NCBI GenBank assembly: GCA_036278255.1
Contig: DASULK010000033.1
Coordinates: forward strand, 1 to 7,102
Reading direction: 5' to 3'
Source: DASULK01 sp036278255
GTDB lineage: Bacteria; Actinomycetota; Actinomycetes; Mycobacteriales; Micromonosporaceae
DNA length: 7,102 bases
This document shows positions 4,639 through 7,102 of the stretch, in pieces (within the stretch, counting starts at the first letter, position 1; each line of letters starts with the position of its first letter). The translations under genes and the position numbers were made by a program. The notes beneath the pieces are model-generated. The model saw only the letters and a program-made list of their open reading frames with translations. It had not been told where the DNA came from and did no database searches.

Positions 4639-5250
4639 GTGAATGTCAAGCTGTTCGGTGAAGCCTTCGTGACGCTGCTGGTCATCATGGACCCGCCGGG
4701 CATGTTGCCGATTTTTCTCGCGTTGACCGGGCCGTTGGCCGCCCGCGAGCGCAACCGCGCCGCCTGGCAGGCGGTGGCGCTCGCCCTCGGGGTGATCGTG
4801 GTCTTCGCTGTGGCCGGCCAGACCCTGCTGGACTACTTGGCCGTCGAGGTGCCGGCGCTGCAGGCCGCGGGTGGGCTGCTGCTGATCCTGGTCGCGTTGG
4901 AACTCCTGACCGGGAAGGCCGACGACCCGAGCAAGCAGGCCACCTCCAACGTGGCGCTGGTGCCTCTGGGCACCCCGCTGCTGGCCGGGCCGGGTGCGAT
5001 CGTCGCCACGATGCTCTTTGTGCGGCGGGCCGACACGCCGGGTGATTATGCGTCGATCGCCGCGGCGATCACCGTCGTCATGATCACGGTCTGGCTGGGG
5101 TTACGTTTCTCCGGCGTACTGGTGAAGGTGTTGCGGCCCGGTGGGATCGAGGTGGTCACCCGGATCGCCGGCCTGCTGCTCGCGGCGATCGCGGTGCAGC
5201 TCATCGCGGATGCGGTCGCCGCCTTTGTCAGCAATTTCCTCGGGCGGTAG
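4639..5250 (+). CDS. marC: MarC-family (UPF0056) integral membrane protein
   Basis: This 203-aa protein has the six hydrophobic segments typical of MarC, at about residues 5-30, 43-63, 70-91, 109-128, 138-158 and 174-198. Family landmarks are IMDPPGMLPIFLALT (16-30) near the N-terminus, NVALVPLGTPLLAGPGAI (104-121) before the fourth segment, and RIAGLLLAAIAVQLI (175-189) at the end. MarC was once linked to multiple antibiotic resistance in E. coli, but that link was later disproved; the transported substrate, if any, is unknown. The symbol denotes the family only. GTG 4639 is chosen because a TANNNT -10 lies 6 nt upstream and the protein begins with the usual short N-terminus. L155 uses TTA (5101-5103), rare in such GC-rich genes. 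The nuclease gene begins 10 nt after the stop. Confidence 0.88.
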   Translation: MNVKLFGEAFVTLLVIMDPPGMLPIFLALTGPLAARERNRAAWQAVALALGVIVVFAVAGQTLLDYLAVEVPALQAAGGLLLILVALELLTGKADDPSKQATSNVALVPLGTPLLAGPGAIVATMLFVRRADTPGDYASIAAAITVVMITVWLGLRFSGVLVKVLRPGGIEVVTRIAGLLLAAIAVQLIADAVAAFVSNFLGR

Positions 5251-5260
5251 AGATGGCAAG

Positions 5261-6193
5261 ATGATCGGGGTGCGACAACATTCCTCGCCCGGCAACCGGG
5301 TTCCTCATCCTCGCGCCGGGGTTTCCGAACAGCTGGGTTTCGCGGGCATGCCGGAGCGGCTTTTCGTCTGCACGCCGAGCCGCCTCGGCACCTACGCCGA
5401 CTGTCCCCGCCGCTACCGCTACGCCTACCTTGACCGGCCGGCCCCGCAGAAGGGGCCGCCGTGGGCCCACAATTCGTTGGGCTCCAGTGTGCACACGGCG
5501 CTTCGCAGCTGGTATGCGCTGCCGCCGGAACGGCGCGACCCCGCTGTGCTGCCCAGGCTGCTGCGCGGCACCTGGGTCCGCGAAGGCTACCGCGACGATG
5601 AGCAGGAACGGCAGGCTTTCCGCGCGGCGCTCGACTGGCTGGAGGCCTATGTCGACACGCTGGAGTCGGAGGCGGAACCGCTCGGGGTGGAACGCGTCGT
5701 AGCGGTCAAGACGGCGGTGCTGGCCTTCAACGGCCGGGCCGACCGGATCGACTTGCGGCCCGGCCCCGACGGCGACGAGTTGGTGATCGTCGACTACAAG
5801 ACCGGCCGTGCGGGGCGGGACGCCGACGACGCTCGGGGTTCGCAGGCGTTGGCGCTCTACGCCTACGCGGCGGAGCGGGTCTTCCGCCGGCCCTGCCGTC
5901 GGGTGGAGCTGCACCACCTGCCGAGCGGCACGGTGGCCGCCCACGAGCACACCGTCGAGTCGATCAGCCGGCACGTCAGCCGGGCGGAGGAGACGGCGCG
6001 GGACATCATGGCGGCGGAGCGGGCGGTAGCTGAGGGCGCCGATCCCGATGCGGAGTTCCCGCCGTCTCCCGGGTCGCTCTGCAGTTGGTGCGACTACCGC
6101 CGCGTCTGCCCGGCCGGCGTGGATGCGCCGGCCAGTAAGCCGTGGGCCGCTGTCGAACGGCTGCTGGCTGCGGGGGACGACGCCGACGGGTGA
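5261..6193 (+). CDS. RecB-family PD-(D/E)XK nuclease with Fe-S cysteines
   Basis: This 310-aa protein is a stand-alone nuclease domain related to the RecB/AddB/Cas4 group. The motifs appear in order: first cysteine in YADCPRRYR (C48), GSSVH (H78), GRADRID (D161), VIVDYKTG (D178, K180), QALALY (Q195, Y200), then LCSWCDYRRVCP (C274, C277, C283). C48 with the last three cysteines matches the 4Fe-4S arrangement of AddB and Cas4 that ties the nuclease core together. It probably degrades DNA ends in repair, but no helicase is adjacent and no cas genes are near. ATG 5261 is chosen as the first in-frame start after the marC stop; a weak -10-like TAGAGA (5248-5253) lies 7 nt before it. GTG 5270 and ATG 5348 are alternatives, the last just before the conserved part. 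The 3' end overlaps the opposing oxygenase gene. Confidence 0.88.
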   Translation: MIGVRQHSSPGNRVPHPRAGVSEQLGFAGMPERLFVCTPSRLGTYADCPRRYRYAYLDRPAPQKGPPWAHNSLGSSVHTALRSWYALPPERRDPAVLPRLLRGTWVREGYRDDEQERQAFRAALDWLEAYVDTLESEAEPLGVERVVAVKTAVLAFNGRADRIDLRPGPDGDELVIVDYKTGRAGRDADDARGSQALALYAYAAERVFRRPCRRVELHHLPSGTVAAHEHTVESISRHVSRAEETARDIMAAERAVAEGADPDAEFPPSPGSLCSWCDYRRVCPAGVDAPASKPWAAVERLLAAGDDADG

Positions 6194-7050
6194 CCGTCGC
6201 CGGCTTCGTGCCGCCGTGCCCGGGCCATCGCGGCCCGGTAGATCGGTCCTTCGACGTACCGGCGCGGGACGGCGTTGACGGCGAGCCGCAGGCCGCGTAC
6301 GGAGAGCCCCGCCGACAGGTCCGCCGGCGGTAGGCCGAAGGTGCCGTAGAGCCTCCGGGCCCACGGTGGCAGGAGTCCGAAGGCGGTCGCCGCGATGCCG
6401 AGGTAGGCCAGGCGGGCCGGCCCGAGGCCGAGTCCCAGCCGGAGGGGGAGGCTGAGTTGGCGGGGTGCGGGCGGGACCGTGAGGAAGAGGGCGGTCTCGG
6501 CCGCCTCTTTCGTCATCCGTAGGTCGGCGTGGATGGTGCGGTAGTAGCGCGCCACCTCTTCGGCGGTGCCCGGCACCGTGGCCGGGTCCAGGCCCACCAG
6601 TGCGGCGGCGCGGCGCTGTTCGGTGAAGTAGTCGTCCACCTCGGCGGCGGTGAGCGGGAGCCCGGCCCGCTGCGCTGTGGTGACGAAGGATTCGACCTCC
6701 GTCACGTGCACCCAGCGCAGCAGCTGCGGTTCGTCGATGCGGAACTCGTCGCCGGTGAACGGGTCGCGGGCGGTCATCCGCGCGTGCAGTGCGGCCAGGC
6801 GTCGCCCGGCCGCTTCGGCCTCGGCGGTGGTGCCGTAGATGGTGGTGGCCACATAGTTGGCTGTGCGGACGAGCCGGCCCCAGGGGTCCGCCTGGTAGGT
6901 GCTGTTCTGCGCCACTCCGGCCATGGCGCGGGGGTGTAGCGCCTGCAGGTAGAGCGCGCGTAGGCCAGCGACGATCAGGATCGGCTCCGAGTGGATCTTC
7001 CACGTGACGGAGCCGGGGCCGAAGAGTCCGAGATCGTTGTCGCGCTCCAT
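6094..7050 (-). CDS. MpaB/DUF2236-family oxygenase-like protein
   Basis: This 318-aa protein belongs to the MpaB/DUF2236 family. The family includes rubber oxygenase Lcp (heme b) and fungal MpaB, which cleaves a prenyl side chain during mycophenolic acid synthesis. Family segments seen are GPGSVTWKI (11-19), ALYLQALHPRAMAGVAQNS (32-50; H39), DPWGRLVRTANYVATTIYG (55-73), a further LHARM (88-92; H89) and LLRWVHVTEVESFV (110-123; H115), with H39 and H115 plausible heme or metal ligands. The substrate is unknown. Conserved sequence ends near residue 280; the last 33 codons are Ser/Ala-rich, include a TTA codon and lie opposite the nuclease gene. The ATG has a CACCCT box 7 nt upstream and no ribosome-binding site, so a leaderless mRNA is likely. 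Confidence 0.85.
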   Translation of the reverse strand: MERDNDLGLFGPGSVTWKIHSEPILIVAGLRALYLQALHPRAMAGVAQNSTYQADPWGRLVRTANYVATTIYGTTAEAEAAGRRLAALHARMTARDPFTGDEFRIDEPQLLRWVHVTEVESFVTTAQRAGLPLTAAEVDDYFTEQRRAAALVGLDPATVPGTAEEVARYYRTIHADLRMTKEAAETALFLTVPPAPRQLSLPLRLGLGLGPARLAYLGIAATAFGLLPPWARRLYGTFGLPPADLSAGLSVRGLRLAVNAVPRRYVEGPIYRAAMARARRHEAGDGHPSASSPAASSRSTAAHGLLAGASTPAGQTRR

Positions 7051-7057
7051 GGGCTCA

Positions 7058-7063
7058 AGGGTG
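7058..7063 (-). promoter_or_regulatory. Possible -10 box of the oxygenase gene
   Basis: On the minus strand CACCCT lies 7 nt before the ATG at 7050. It differs from TANNNT at the first base, and its position matches the other leaderless genes here. The remaining upstream sequence to the window edge shows no clear -35 and no other gene. Confidence 0.35.
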
Positions 7064-7102
7064 CCACGAAGAGCGGCGGGCGACGACAGGTCAGCGTTCG
7101 GC

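Noticed and set aside
5261..6193. Cas4 of a CRISPR system
   Set aside because: The nuclease shares the Cas4-like motifs, but no repeats, cas1/cas2 or other cas genes are present, and it fits the RecB-like housekeeping group.
5228..7003. 591-aa minus-strand open frame
   Set aside because: It is the shifted frame of the oxygenase plus antisense of the nuclease, with Arg/Pro/Gly-rich nonsense composition.

Overview
This window looks like ordinary chromosomal housekeeping DNA from a high-GC actinomycete. The protein signatures and promoter style fit Micromonosporaceae best: strong G/C bias at third codon positions, TANNNT -10 boxes placed 6-8 nt before start codons, and a SigR-type promoter in front of a thioredoxin gene. 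The family assignment is an inference from pattern recognition; no search was run. I see no mobile element, CRISPR array, tRNA, rRNA or phage gene, and no convincing undescribed multi-gene system.

Layout. At 1-88 (minus) is the first part of a thioredoxin gene, preceded by a SigR-like promoter. A gene-free stretch of about 540 bp (89-629) follows. It carries a 13/14 match to the CebR/CelR (LacI-family) operator, a cluster of GTGAC/GTCAC motifs over a possible promoter, and a GC-rich stem-loop. Then come plus-strand genes: a MaoC-like hotdog protein (630-1154), a conserved-looking hypothetical protein (1229-1765), and a SpoU/TrmH-family RNA 2'-O-methyltransferase (GTG start, 1806-2435). A structured 240-bp intergenic region leads to a two-gene unit: a 52-aa single-pass membrane peptide (2676-2834) and a membrane-anchored bacterial PH-domain protein (2841-3674). 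Next are a PHP-domain phosphoesterase of the YciV/TrpH type (3715-4599), a MarC-family membrane protein (4639-5250) and a PD-(D/E)XK nuclease with four cysteines for an Fe-S cluster (5261-6193). On the minus strand, an MpaB/DUF2236-family oxygenase (7050 down to 6094) converges on the nuclease and overlaps its 3' end by 100 bp.

How the genes work together. Only three adjacencies suggest a functional link. The 52-aa peptide and PH-domain gene are 6 nt apart and share a promoter. The marC and nuclease genes are 10 nt apart. PHP, MarC and nuclease genes run in the same direction with short gaps. The rest look like independent housekeeping units. Several have their own apparent leaderless promoter, with a short GC-rich hairpin just upstream of the -10 box. 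The points most worth checking are the CebR-like box away from any sugar gene, the recurring hairpin/-10/leaderless-start arrangement, in-frame TTA leucine codons in two membrane-protein genes (one inside a perfect hairpin), the convergent overlap, and a hairpin that would hide the ribosome-binding site of the 1229 gene on read-through mRNA.
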